From NCBI GenBank assembly GCA_964419255.1, contig CAYQOU010000046.1, forward strand, positions 1 to 32,812: a stretch of 32,812 nucleotides of DNA. Direction: 5' to 3'. This stretch comes from CAZPHU01 sp964419255. GTDB taxonomy: Bacteria; Fibrobacterota; Chitinivibrionia; Chitinivibrionales; CAYFVL01. The notes beneath the pieces were generated by a model. The model had not been told where the DNA came from. It did not search any database and was given only the letters and a program-made list of their open reading frames with translations. Within the stretch, counting starts at the first letter, position 1; each line of letters begins with the position of its first letter. A program made the translations under genes and the position numbers. Positions 25,781 to 32,812 of this stretch are shown here, piece after piece.

Positions 25781-26890
25781 TCAGGTTGTCCGATACCGGG
25801 AGATCGTGAGAATAAAACGTGCTCCACAATTGCATGTTCGATCCAAAAGAAGATCTCCTCCATGAACCCGGGCTACTCTTTTGGTGATGGCAAGATTAAT
25901 CCCATGACCAGTGGTATGATGACTCAGATCAGCGACAGAAAATGGCGCAAACATGTTTTTCCTGAATTCCGGTGCCACTCCGCTACCATCGTCGCTTACT
26001 ATAAACTGCACCTGCGAATCATCACTATTGCATTCTATCCAAATCCGGGACCGTCCATATTTAATACCGTTATCCACCAGGTTACCCAATGCGATCTCAA
26101 TCAGCTCACGACTGACCAGTACAGGTAGTTCCAGAGTTTTATTCTTTATCACTTCAAGTGAAACGTTTCTCTGTTCAGCCATAACTCTCTTATTCTCGGC
26201 AACCTGGTTTATCACCTCTCTTACCGACAGACTCTCTTTCTCTATTTGCTGATCCTGCTGCAAATACAGAAACAGTTCGCTTCGTTCAATGAGATTCATC
26301 AAAACACGTGCACTTTTGGTGATTTCTTCCGCATACCCTCTCTCCTCGAAAGTCAAATGTTGGCTCTGTTCGAGTAACCATGCATTGCCCACTATTCCAT
26401 TAAGGGGTGTACGCGTTTCGTGGCTGATCAGTTTGAGCATATCATATTTCAACCTGTTCAGCTCCTCTACATATCTCAGCCGAATATGTACACGAACCTT
26501 GGCCAGAAGCTCCTCGCATACAAAGGGCTTGCTTATATAGTCATCCGCCCCAGCCTCATATGCGGCTAATCTGTCTTCAACCATATTTTTTGCCGATACC
26601 ATAATGATTCTTGTCTCTGCTGTTTTTGGCTGAGCCTTTAATCGACGGCACAGTTCATACCCATTGACATCCGGCATCATGATGTCAAGGAGAAGTAATT
26701 GGGGATGATAGCGCTCGATTTCCTTCTCACATTCCTTGCCCGTAAGAAGAGATTTAATTTCAAATTCTTCTCCCAACACTTCCTCTACTATCTCATTATT
26801 AACCTCATCATCATCAATTGCAAGTACCCGGGAAAAACAGTTTTCATTACCTGTGGTTTTGTTCTCACTGATTTTTATTCCATTTTTCAT
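25781..26890 (-). CDS. Receiver-histidine kinase (REC-HisKA-HATPase)
   Basis: The protein has 369 residues. The receiver (about 20-140) has D69 ('LLLLDIMMPDVNG') and 'YISKPF'. HisKA carries H157 in 'LKLISHETRTPLNG'. The ATPase part has N-box 'LVDNGIKYG' and 'DDGSGV', but the usual GxGLGL loop reads 'GHGINLA', a departure that may lower ATP binding. AGGAG lies 6 nt before the ATG, which overlaps the upstream kinase stop by 4 nt. Cytoplasmic; same architecture as its two neighbours, with only moderate sequence similarity. Confidence 0.88.
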   Translation of the reverse strand: MKNGIKISENKTTGNENCFSRVLAIDDDEVNNEIVEEVLGEEFEIKSLLTGKECEKEIERYHPQLLLLDIMMPDVNGYELCRRLKAQPKTAETRIIMVSAKNMVEDRLAAYEAGADDYISKPFVCEELLAKVRVHIRLRYVEELNRLKYDMLKLISHETRTPLNGIVGNAWLLEQSQHLTFEERGYAEEITKSARVLMNLIERSELFLYLQQDQQIEKESLSVREVINQVAENKRVMAEQRNVSLEVIKNKTLELPVLVSRELIEIALGNLVDNGIKYGRSRIWIECNSDDSQVQFIVSDDGSGVAPEFRKNMFAPFSVADLSHHTTGHGINLAITKRVARVHGGDLLLDRTCNCGARFILTISRYRTT

Positions 26891-28011
26891 GACCAGCTCC
26901 TGTCAACCACCGGTAGTGCAAAAGAAATCGAACATCCTCTCTCCTTGTTATTCTCCGCCCACATACTACCTTTGTGCAGTTTAATTATTTCTTTGCATAT
27001 AGATAATCCCAGACCACTCCCTCCCGCTCCTGTATCCGTGTTGGAGCTCTGAGTAAACGCATCGAAAACAGTGGTGATTTCATCCTCTGGAATACCCTTA
27101 CCACCATCCGCTACTCTTACTACTATTTCCTCTGATCCAGTCTTTTGGTTTCTTCGCCGGTATCCGCTGATTTCGATCGGTGTATTCTCTCCGTATTTTA
27201 CGGCATTATCCACGACCTTGTCCAAAACCGTTTGTATCATGTATCGATCGGCTCTTACCAATGAGTCTATTGACTTTTTTTGCATGATTATGTCGGGTGA
27301 AGGTTTTTCCCTTTTCAAATGGTTAATATGCCTCTGTACAAACTCAATTACATCGAATTCTTCTTCCTTAAACGTCATCCGGTCGGTTTCAAGCTTCGCC
27401 AAAGTTATCACATCTTCCAAAAGCTTTATCAAGCTGTTGCCCGATTTTTCTATTCGATCAAAATAGGAATGCAGCTTCTCGGGGCTCAATGATGCGTATC
27501 TTTGTTTCCCGAGTGAGGCAAAACTCAGTATAACATGCATCGGAGAGCGAAATTCATGAGACAGGTTGGCCAGAAAGGCGGATTTTGCATGGTTTGAATC
27601 TTCTGCAATCTGCTGTGCACGCTCCATAGCACGCAGCTGCTCTTCCAACGCCTTCTCCCTCATCGCCTTGCGTATCTTGACTCTGACAACTTCAATATCA
27701 AAGGGCTTTTCAATGAAATCCACGCCTCCATTTCGCATGAATTCCACTACAAGTCTGACCGATCCATGACCAGTCATCATGATAACAGGTATATTCTTTT
27801 TTTTCTCTCTTAAGATCTTCACCATTTCAAGCCCGTTTAAACCCGGCATCAATTGGTCGACAAGGATCAGATCAAAGGTTTTCCGGTTTATCGATTCGAG
27901 TGCGGACTCACCATTTTCCGTAACCAAAATTTCATGAGAATCCTTCAGCAGCAGCCTCTTCAGGGAATCTCGAATGTCTTTATCATCATCAACAATCAAA
28001 ATGCGTCCCAT
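26887..28011 (-). CDS. Receiver-histidine kinase (REC-HisKA-HATPase), first gene of the kinase operon
   Basis: The protein has 374 residues. The receiver (1-120) has D52 ('LILVDQLMPGLNG'), 'VIMMTG' and 'FIEKPF'. A coiled-coil linker rich in Glu and Ala (about 115-142) leads into HisKA with H152 in 'LANLSHEFRSPMHV'. The ATPase domain has N-box 'VVDNAVKYG', 'DGGKGI' and 'GSGLGLSIC'. No sensor domain or membrane segment is seen; the receiver itself is likely the input. The Shine-Dalgarno is poor (AGGAAAAG, 13 nt away). It starts a probable five-gene set (to 21835) and follows a 422-bp intergenic region with a strong palindrome. Confidence 0.88.
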   Translation of the reverse strand: MGRILIVDDDKDIRDSLKRLLLKDSHEILVTENGESALESINRKTFDLILVDQLMPGLNGLEMVKILREKKKNIPVIMMTGHGSVRLVVEFMRNGGVDFIEKPFDIEVVRVKIRKAMREKALEEQLRAMERAQQIAEDSNHAKSAFLANLSHEFRSPMHVILSFASLGKQRYASLSPEKLHSYFDRIEKSGNSLIKLLEDVITLAKLETDRMTFKEEEFDVIEFVQRHINHLKREKPSPDIIMQKKSIDSLVRADRYMIQTVLDKVVDNAVKYGENTPIEISGYRRRNQKTGSEEIVVRVADGGKGIPEDEITTVFDAFTQSSNTDTGAGGSGLGLSICKEIIKLHKGSMWAENNKERGCSISFALPVVDRSWS

Positions 28012-28150
28012 GTATTTTTTCTTTTCCTATCTTTAAATTCGCATCAGTTTTTATCATGCCATTATTGCCTATCCGGCCATGCGTAACAGGGCCCCATCAA
28101 ACAGCATACCAGATAAATTGTTTTCTCTTTGTCACGTTTGTAATTAACCA

Positions 28151-28167
28151 TATAACACGGTGTTATA
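28151..28167. promoter_or_regulatory. 17-bp perfect palindrome, candidate operator
   Basis: TATAACAC-G-GTGTTATA is a perfect dyad with a 1-bp centre, in AT-rich DNA 140 bp upstream of the first kinase gene. Its size and symmetry suit a dimeric DNA-binding regulator. No second copy was noticed in the window. Confidence 0.5.
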
Positions 28168-28292
28168 CTTGAGCCTCATAGAAGGTCCCAAAAATTGGTA
28201 TCGCTGTTATTAATCCGACTCTCCTTTAACGGCCGTGAATTGTCAGTAAACTGAAACATTATGTTACATGTTTGCTGAAACAGCACTTTCAT

Positions 28293-28314
28293 TGTGTAGC
28301 TTTTTTGCTACACA
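28293..28314. repeat. Perfect hairpin (8-bp stem, T6 loop)
   Basis: TGTGTAGC and GCTACACA flank six T residues. There is no T-tract after either arm, so it is not a standard terminator. It lies between the terminator of the NtrC-type gene and the kinase operon, and may be an operator or mRNA structure. Confidence 0.45.
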
Positions 28315-28357
28315 TTTAAATGTCACCATGTCCCTGCAGCCGTCTTTTCATTCACAT

Positions 28358-28400
28358 AAAACAAAAAATGCTGAAAAAGACAAATGATTTCTCAGCATTT
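28358..28400 (-). terminator. Rho-independent terminator of the NtrC-type gene
   Basis: On the minus strand a 9-bp stem AAATGCTGA/TCAGCATTT is followed by a T-rich tract (TTTTTGTTTT). It lies 34 bp past the stop codon at 28434. Confidence 0.65.
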
Positions 28401-28433
28401 CCTGTAATTCAGTACATATGAAATCGTATACTT

Positions 28434-29783
28434 TTAGCTACGGTATGCTTTGGGGTCGATAGTAAGCACCTTCAATTTGCGGATTAAGCTCGGCCTGTGC
28501 AGTCCCGCTATTCGAGATGCATGTGCGATATTTCCGTTACACGTGCTCAGGAGATGATGACAGTATGCCTGTTCGAAATCCTTTTTCGCCTCGTGAAAAG
28601 ACGGAACGGTACACTCTTGTCCTATTTTCAATACAACCCTGACAGCTTCCGCCGTTACATTGTCATCCTTTACATATGTAGACAACTGAGTCACCGTGTT
28701 TTTCAGCTCACGCACATTTCCCGGCCACTCATACCTTAACAGCTGCTCGACAGCTTTTCTGTCAAATTTCTGTTTCCTGCTTTGATTTTGTCTGAAAAGA
28801 AAGTGCTCAGCTAATGGTTCAATATCTTCTTTTCTGTCTTTCAAAGCCTCTGTATATATCACTGCCCCCCGTATGCGAAAATACAGATCCTTTCTGAAAG
28901 TTCCTGTTGCAACCATTTTTTCAAGGTCCCGATTGGTAGCACTAATGATTCTTATGTCAACCCGCCGTGCTACAACTTCTCCTACCCGGGTATATTCGCC
29001 GGTGTCAACGACACGCAACAATTTTGCCTGCGTGTTAAGGGATAACTCCCCCACCTCATCGAGAAAGAGAGTGGAGCCGTTCGCGTTTCCAACCAGCCCC
29101 TCTTTTGATGAATATGCACCGGTGAAAGCTCCTCTTTTGTATCCGAAAAGTTCCGCCTCTTCCAAATGTTTCGGAATAGCCGCACAGTTTACGATCACCA
29201 TTGGATGTTCTCTGCCCTGACTCTGTCGATGCAGCGCATGAGCGACAACCTCTTTTCCGGTACCCGAATCCCCTTGTATCAAAACGGGGAATTTCCCCTG
29301 TCCCATCCTGCGCACCCGTTGCCGAATATTTTTAATGTGCTCGGATCGTCCGATTATGCCAAGGTCGTTGCTTCCAAAACCTTTTTGGTCCTGTGAAACG
29401 GTGGATCTGAGTTTTTCTATCATCTGGAAAAAAGTATATGTAAGCTGCCGGCATGTGAATGGTTTGATCAGTAGATGATTGACTGCACGACTTTCCAGAA
29501 ACTTTACTTTCTCATGGTCCGGATACCCCGTAACCGTCAAGATTAATCCGGTGGGATTGTGAATCTTAAATAAATCAATAACAGATCGGGCATCTCCATC
29601 TTGCAAACAGAAATCAGTCATCAATACATCAAAGGGTAACTCGCTTATGATATGCCTGGCCTGCCGGACCGTACCGACGACGGTCGGCTTGATATGGTGA
29701 TCAGCAAGTACATCATTTATCAGCTCTCTACACCCTTCCTCATCTTCCACAAGGAGAACTCTGTACTCTGAATTTTGGCTCAA
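28434..29783 (-). CDS. NtrC-family sigma-54-dependent response regulator
   Basis: The protein has 449 residues: receiver (1-120, D57 in 'VLMTDFCLQDGD', Lys in 'LLIKPF'), AAA+ domain (about 140-375) and a Fis-type HTH at the C-terminus ('GNIAHASRIAGLHRPSLIRKL'). Walker A is 'GDSGTGKE' (171-178), Walker B 'LFLDEVGE' (239-246), and the sigma-54 contact loop 'GAFTGA' (218-223) is intact. It should activate sigma-54 promoters after phosphorylation. The start is TTG at 29783, directly behind a run of ten T, with AGAGGG 10 nt upstream; no in-frame ATG is near. It is transcribed alone, upstream of the kinase operon on the same strand, and separated from it by a terminator. The kinases downstream are its likely partners. 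Confidence 0.9.
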   Translation of the reverse strand: MSQNSEYRVLLVEDEEGCRELINDVLADHHIKPTVVGTVRQARHIISELPFDVLMTDFCLQDGDARSVIDLFKIHNPTGLILTVTGYPDHEKVKFLESRAVNHLLIKPFTCRQLTYTFFQMIEKLRSTVSQDQKGFGSNDLGIIGRSEHIKNIRQRVRRMGQGKFPVLIQGDSGTGKEVVAHALHRQSQGREHPMVIVNCAAIPKHLEEAELFGYKRGAFTGAYSSKEGLVGNANGSTLFLDEVGELSLNTQAKLLRVVDTGEYTRVGEVVARRVDIRIISATNRDLEKMVATGTFRKDLYFRIRGAVIYTEALKDRKEDIEPLAEHFLFRQNQSRKQKFDRKAVEQLLRYEWPGNVRELKNTVTQLSTYVKDDNVTAEAVRVVLKIGQECTVPSFHEAKKDFEQAYCHHLLSTCNGNIAHASRIAGLHRPSLIRKLKVLTIDPKAYRS

Positions 29784-30351
29784 AAAAAAAATTCCCTCTG
29801 ATAGCGTATGTTTACATAGATTTATCCGGGAGGAATATACCGGTTGCTGCCCATTTTGTTGCTGGATAATTTATCATTTTCTGCATGTGCTTAATTTAAT
29901 CCATAGCTTAGCGATTCTTTGGCGGCGATTTACCCTGCGGTTTGGGACAGAAGATGTTCCGCAGTCTGATAAATGCCTCAGAAAAAAGTAATGACTGCGA
30001 TTACTGGAAATTTTTGGTCCTCAATGCATGTTAACGGCTTTTCCACTCAGAACCGCTCTGCTCAGGGAAAAATTTTACAATACCCATCGACTGATTTCAA
30101 GGCCAAAAATATTAACCTCCGAACTAAAACAACTTTCTGCCTTTCCCAGAGGTGGCTTGAAAAGGCCGTCTGAAAGATCTACGCAACTTCTTTTTTCATG
30201 AAGAAGCCATCTCTATACTTCTCCACATCCTCAAACACCTTCAAGCGCATTCTCTCATCCTGGTGAAAGACCTGCTTTTCAGGATATGATCTGTTATGAT
30301 GTTTCACATTGTATTTTCTTCATACGCACGGAAATACTTAAAGGAGGACCG
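29784..30351. other. Divergent intergenic region
   Basis: These 568 bp lie between the NtrC-type gene (minus) and the AI-2E family gene (plus). Apart from a 43-codon minus-strand frame at 30179-30307 nothing gene-like is seen. A plus frame at 29973-30173 has no ribosome-binding site. No clear promoter was recognised. Confidence 0.5.
30179..30307 (-). CDS. Possible small ORF or gene remnant
   Basis: From a GTG at 30307 the frame encodes 42 residues ending in 'MRLKVFEDVEKYRDGFFMKK' and three more. The composition (acidic/basic helix, aromatic residues) is more protein-like than neighbouring chance frames. The ribosome-binding site is weak and an in-frame TGA lies just upstream. It could be the 3' end of a decayed gene or a chance frame; no family was recognised. 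Confidence 0.2.
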   Translation of the reverse strand: MKHHNRSYPEKQVFHQDERMRLKVFEDVEKYRDGFFMKKEVA

Positions 30352-31635
30352 ATGGATAAATCCCATGACTCTAATTCTGACGATTCGATACAGAGGCAGA
30401 ATAGTCCGAAGAAAAAGGACCCACCACAGTACGGTGATCAGAGCGCTGCTGGAGAAAAGCAACAGTCGCGCGACCTTCAGACACCGATGAGTAAACCCGC
30501 ATCCAGGCAAAATCAGGAGCGGGTAAGCCGATATGTCCTTATCGCGTTGCTGGTATTGGTTACTCTGGCTTTTATCCCGATAATTCGTTTCTTTCTGGTG
30601 CCGGTGGTATTAGCCGCTACTTTTGCTACCCTTTTTTTTCCCTTTTACACATCGATCTTATCCTTTTTCCGTGGAAAAAAAGGCATCAGCTCACTTGTAT
30701 GCTGCCTGATTCTTCTCCTTGGTCTTCTCGTTCCAACCTATCTTATGGCTCACCTCGTTGTGCGACAAGCTATCGATTTCTATGAGGTTGCTCAGCCTCA
30801 GATCAAAGAGTTTCTCCGCGAGGGTCAGGACAGCCAAATCATCCAGCAGATCCAACGACTTCCGGTGATCAAGTGGCTTCAACTTACCCGTATTGACTGG
30901 CAATCCGTTATCCAGGATGCGGCGAGAGCAATGGCAAGTATTGGTACAATGGTTATCAACAAAACCTCCGCCAGCATCTTCGGATTGGTAGTCAATTTTT
31001 TCATAATTCTGTTTACTATGTTTTATTTCTTCATGGATGGTGAAGCGTTTGTGAAACGTCTTAAATACCTCTCACCTCTGCGAAACGAATATGAAGAGAT
31101 GATCTTCTCCCGCTTCCTGCTGATCTCACGTGCAACGGTGAAGGGCACGCTGGTCATAGGATTGGTCCAGGGTAGCCTGGGGGCGATCGCGCTCCTGATT
31201 TTCGGTATAAATACCTGGATTTTGTGGGGTTTTGTCATGGTGTTGCTCTCCATAATTCCGATGGTGGGAGCGTGGCTGGTGCTGATTCCCGCGGGTATCG
31301 TGCAGTTAGTTCTCGGCAATATTTGGCAGGGAATCGGTATCATCCTGGCCAGTACGCTTGTAATCAGCAATGTTGACAATGTCATCCGCCCTCGTTTAGT
31401 CGGACGTGATGCCAAAATGCATGACCTGATGATCTTCTTTTCGACCATCGGCGGAATCGGGGTCTTTGGTATCATGGGATTTATTGTCGGCCCCGCAATA
31501 GCCGCACTGTTTATCACCATTGTCGATATCTACGGAGAGGAATTCCAGGCACAGCTAACTTCTATGGAAAACATTGAATATCAGCCTGTTAAGGCCGAAC
31601 TAAAAAAGGAAAAGGAAGAAGAGGAATCAGAGTAG
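30352..31635 (+). CDS. AI-2E transporter (PerM/YdiK) family membrane protein
   Basis: The ATG at 30352 is chosen over an upstream in-frame ATG because AAAGGAGG lies 4 nt before it. The product has 427 residues. The first 55 are polar (Ser/Gln/Lys-rich) and cytoplasmic. Two close membrane segments follow ('YVLIALLVLVTLAFIPIIRF' and the next, about 58-105), then one near 115-135, a soluble loop (about 140-205), and four or five more segments from 210 to 390 ('LVIGLVQGSLGAIALLIFG', 'SIIPMVGAWLVLIPAG', 'GVFGIMGFIVGPAIAALF'). The 'DNVIRPRLVG' motif is characteristic of the family. Members export small molecules or ions; AI-2 itself is only one reported case, so the substrate is unknown. It is probably monocistronic. 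The C-terminus is very acidic (KKEKEEEESE). Confidence 0.9.
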   Translation: MDKSHDSNSDDSIQRQNSPKKKDPPQYGDQSAAGEKQQSRDLQTPMSKPASRQNQERVSRYVLIALLVLVTLAFIPIIRFFLVPVVLAATFATLFFPFYTSILSFFRGKKGISSLVCCLILLLGLLVPTYLMAHLVVRQAIDFYEVAQPQIKEFLREGQDSQIIQQIQRLPVIKWLQLTRIDWQSVIQDAARAMASIGTMVINKTSASIFGLVVNFFIILFTMFYFFMDGEAFVKRLKYLSPLRNEYEEMIFSRFLLISRATVKGTLVIGLVQGSLGAIALLIFGINTWILWGFVMVLLSIIPMVGAWLVLIPAGIVQLVLGNIWQGIGIILASTLVISNVDNVIRPRLVGRDAKMHDLMIFFSTIGGIGVFGIMGFIVGPAIAALFITIVDIYGEEFQAQLTSMENIEYQPVKAELKKEKEEEESE

Positions 31636-31727
31636 AAAAAATACAGGGGATTGTGATCTGCCTGAAGGCTACATCATCTGTATTCGGCGGGTGTATGTTT
31701 TCCGTGCGTTTGTAACCGAACCATATA

Positions 31728-32093
31728 TCAGGTATTAAGCTTCTCGGCAAGATACTCCTTCAACTCGCCGAAATCTACCGGTTTTATCAGGTAACGATCC
31801 GCACCAGATTCGGCAGCTCGTTTCTTCAGTTCCTTATCCCCTCTGCCGCTGATTACCAGGGCCAGAACCGATTGCTGATTTGCCTTCAAATCTTTGATCA
31901 TTTCGATTGCATCCCCATCCGGCAGCGATAAGTCGATAATTGCCGCGCCAAATTGTTGGGATTGATATAATTGTTTAGCCTGAGCGATACTGTCGGCAAG
32001 AGATACCGGAAAGCCTGATTTGCTTAAGAATACGTTGTAAGCGAATGCTGATGATTTATCATCCTCGATAATAAGAATGTTTTTATTTGGCAT
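31728..32093 (-). CDS. Stand-alone receiver (CheY-like) protein
   Basis: The protein has 121 residues, a single receiver domain: acidic pair D11/D12, phosphoacceptor D54 ('AAIIDLSLPDGD'), Ser in 'LVISG' and K104 in 'YLIKPV'. GGGGAGG lies about 6 nt upstream of the ATG. It has no output domain and no cognate kinase directly beside it, but the kinase cluster lies about 4 kb away. It is convergent with the AI-2E family gene (92 bp between stops); no terminator was recognised between them. Confidence 0.88.
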   Translation of the reverse strand: MPNKNILIIEDDKSSAFAYNVFLSKSGFPVSLADSIAQAKQLYQSQQFGAAIIDLSLPDGDAIEMIKDLKANQQSVLALVISGRGDKELKKRAAESGADRYLIKPVDFGELKEYLAEKLNT

Positions 32094-32264
32094 ATTTTCC
32101 TCCCCTTCTCAATCTACATCGAAAGTGGGGAGATATGCAAGTCCAATATACCCCCAAAGCCTTTGTTTCGGAATTGAACCCCGTCGTTTCTGCTCTCCAA
32201 AGCACGCCAATCCCTCACCCCAAAGCGCGCGCACCACCGATTCCACCAGCCGATTCGCAATGAA

Positions 32265-32301
32265 GTACGGAAACACACCGCGGGTTTTTTGTTGTCCGTA
32301 C
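32265..32301. repeat. Inverted repeat downstream of DUF559 gene
   Basis: GTACGGA (32265-32271) and TCCGTAC (32295-32301) are perfect 7-bp arms around a loop that contains ACCGCGGGTTTTTTG. It lies just past the DUF559 stop codon. It may be a transcription end or an edge of the inserted unit. Confidence 0.35.
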
Positions 32302-32308
32302 TGAGTAT

Positions 32309-32773
32309 CTACTTCTGCCGAATGATTGATGAATATTTGCCGCTCTTATCTGGTACAAAAGCCGTATACAACCCGATCAATTCATCTCGATGATTGAAAA
32401 CCCATTCGGAAATTTCACTCACGACATTTTGAATGTTTCGCTTAACATCGCGGTCACCGAAACGCAGGAAGCGAACGCCGTATGCCTCAAGCCTTCTTTG
32501 ACGGATACCATCTTTTCTTTTTGCTTCTTCTCCATCATGGCTGCTTCCATCGATTTCAATCGCCAGCATCAGGTCCTTACAGTAAAAGTCCACAATATAC
32601 TGATCCATCGGCCGCTGTCTGTCGAAATCGAACCCATGGATTTGTTTCTTTTTCAGGTGTTTCCACAGCAGCACTTCGGATAATGTCATATTGTTACGGA
32701 GTTTGCGCGCACGTTCCTTGAGAATCGGGTTATATGGTATTATGCATCGGTACTGCTCACGAGGCTCAAGCAA
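32309..32773 (-). CDS. DUF559 (PD-(D/E)XK nuclease-like) protein
   Basis: The protein has 154 residues with the DUF559 pattern: 'YNPILKERARKLRNNMTLSEVLLW' in outline, 'GFDFDRQRPMDQYIVDFYC', 'LAIEIDGSSHD' and 'VRFLRFGDRDV'. D62 and E73-x-D75 with H79 match the PD-(D/E)XK/Vsr-like nuclease core. The start is uncertain: TTG at 32773 is used because no in-frame ATG lies near the family's usual start (about residue 11) and GGAGGGG lies about 10 nt upstream. Function of the family is not established; it is often found among repeats and in variable DNA. Here it is bordered upstream by a GC-rich inverted repeat. Confidence 0.8.
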   Translation of the reverse strand: MLEPREQYRCIIPYNPILKERARKLRNNMTLSEVLLWKHLKKKQIHGFDFDRQRPMDQYIVDFYCKDLMLAIEIDGSSHDGEEAKRKDGIRQRRLEAYGVRFLRFGDRDVKRNIQNVVSEISEWVFNHRDELIGLYTAFVPDKSGKYSSIIRQK

Positions 32774-32780
32774 ACGCGAC

Positions 32781-32805
32781 CCCTCCCTGCCCTCCCCAGG
32801 GAGGG
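32781..32805. repeat. GC-rich inverted repeat beside DUF559 gene
   Basis: CCCTCCCTG (32781-32789) and CAGGGAGGG (32797-32805) form perfect 9-bp arms around a CCCTCCC loop, 8 bp upstream of the DUF559 start. It resembles REP-like palindromes; the window ends 7 bp later, so further repeat units cannot be seen. Confidence 0.6.
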
Positions 32806-32812
32806 ATTTTGC

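Larger units (their letters stand above)
28012..28433. other. Intergenic region with palindrome, hairpin and terminator
   Basis: No gene is seen. It contains a 17-bp perfect palindrome, an 8-bp-stem hairpin and the terminator of the upstream NtrC-type gene, each listed separately. There is no convincing sigma-70 or sigma-54 promoter before the kinase operon. Confidence 0.6.

Noticed and set aside
28012..28110. Possible sigma-54 promoter (TGGTATG-N-TTTGAT on the minus strand) before the kinase operon
   Set aside because: The -12 element lacks the required GC; only a partial match.
29973..30173. Plus-strand frame of 66 codons in the divergent region
   Set aside because: No ribosome-binding site, unnatural composition and no family resemblance.

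Overview
The window looks like a chromosomal segment of a Gram-negative bacterium, probably of the Fibrobacterota (Chitinispirillum/Chitinivibrio-like) lineage. This rests on a TIGR02147/DUF4423 protein heading an operon of lipoproteins and secreted LamG/DUF2341/VWA proteins, an arrangement I associate with that phylum, plus abundant outer-membrane and lipoprotein genes. No rRNA, tRNA, CRISPR array or complete insertion sequence was seen. The taxonomic call is an inference.

Region 1 (1-7399, minus strand) is one operon. A TIGR02147 regulator-like gene leads, then a DUF2341+LamG lipoprotein, a small lipoprotein, a large secreted VWA protein and a secreted protein cut by the window edge. A recognisable promoter sits just upstream of the leader gene. 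The products look like cell-surface or adhesion proteins.

Region 2 (7789-19941) is the most unusual part. On the minus strand a five-gene run encodes a CsgG-domain/barrel protein, a large zinc-peptidase/beta-propeller/barrel protein, a cobalamin-type radical SAM enzyme, a catalytically complete ketosynthase and a ketosynthase homologue lacking all three catalytic residues (chain-length-factor-like). An MBL-fold hydrolase lies downstream. Divergently, on the plus strand, are an acyl carrier protein, an AcpS-type phosphopantetheinyl transferase and a second cobalamin-type radical SAM enzyme. Together these resemble a compact type II fatty-acid/polyketide pathway with two radical SAM tailoring enzymes and possible envelope partners. 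No ketoreductase, dehydratase or acyltransferase is present, so these would come from primary metabolism or the product is unusual.

Region 3 (20089-29783, minus strand) is a dense signalling cluster. It holds two translationally coupled REC-histidine kinases, a third REC-histidine kinase, a single-domain response regulator, a CheA-like kinase without other chemotaxis genes, and a PAS hybrid kinase. A sigma-54 activator of the NtrC type precedes them in its own unit with a clear terminator. The intergenic region before the kinase operon holds a perfect 17-bp palindrome.

Region 4 (29784-32812) has an AI-2E/PerM-family membrane protein (plus), a stand-alone receiver protein and a DUF559 nuclease-like gene (minus) bordered by a strong GC-rich inverted repeat.

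A diverged element of about 120 nt occurs three times: twice in the region upstream of the acyl carrier protein gene and once, inverted, upstream of the hybrid kinase. It has a conserved hairpin block and a second dyad with apparent compensatory changes. It may be an unrecognised structured leader or a dispersed repeat family.
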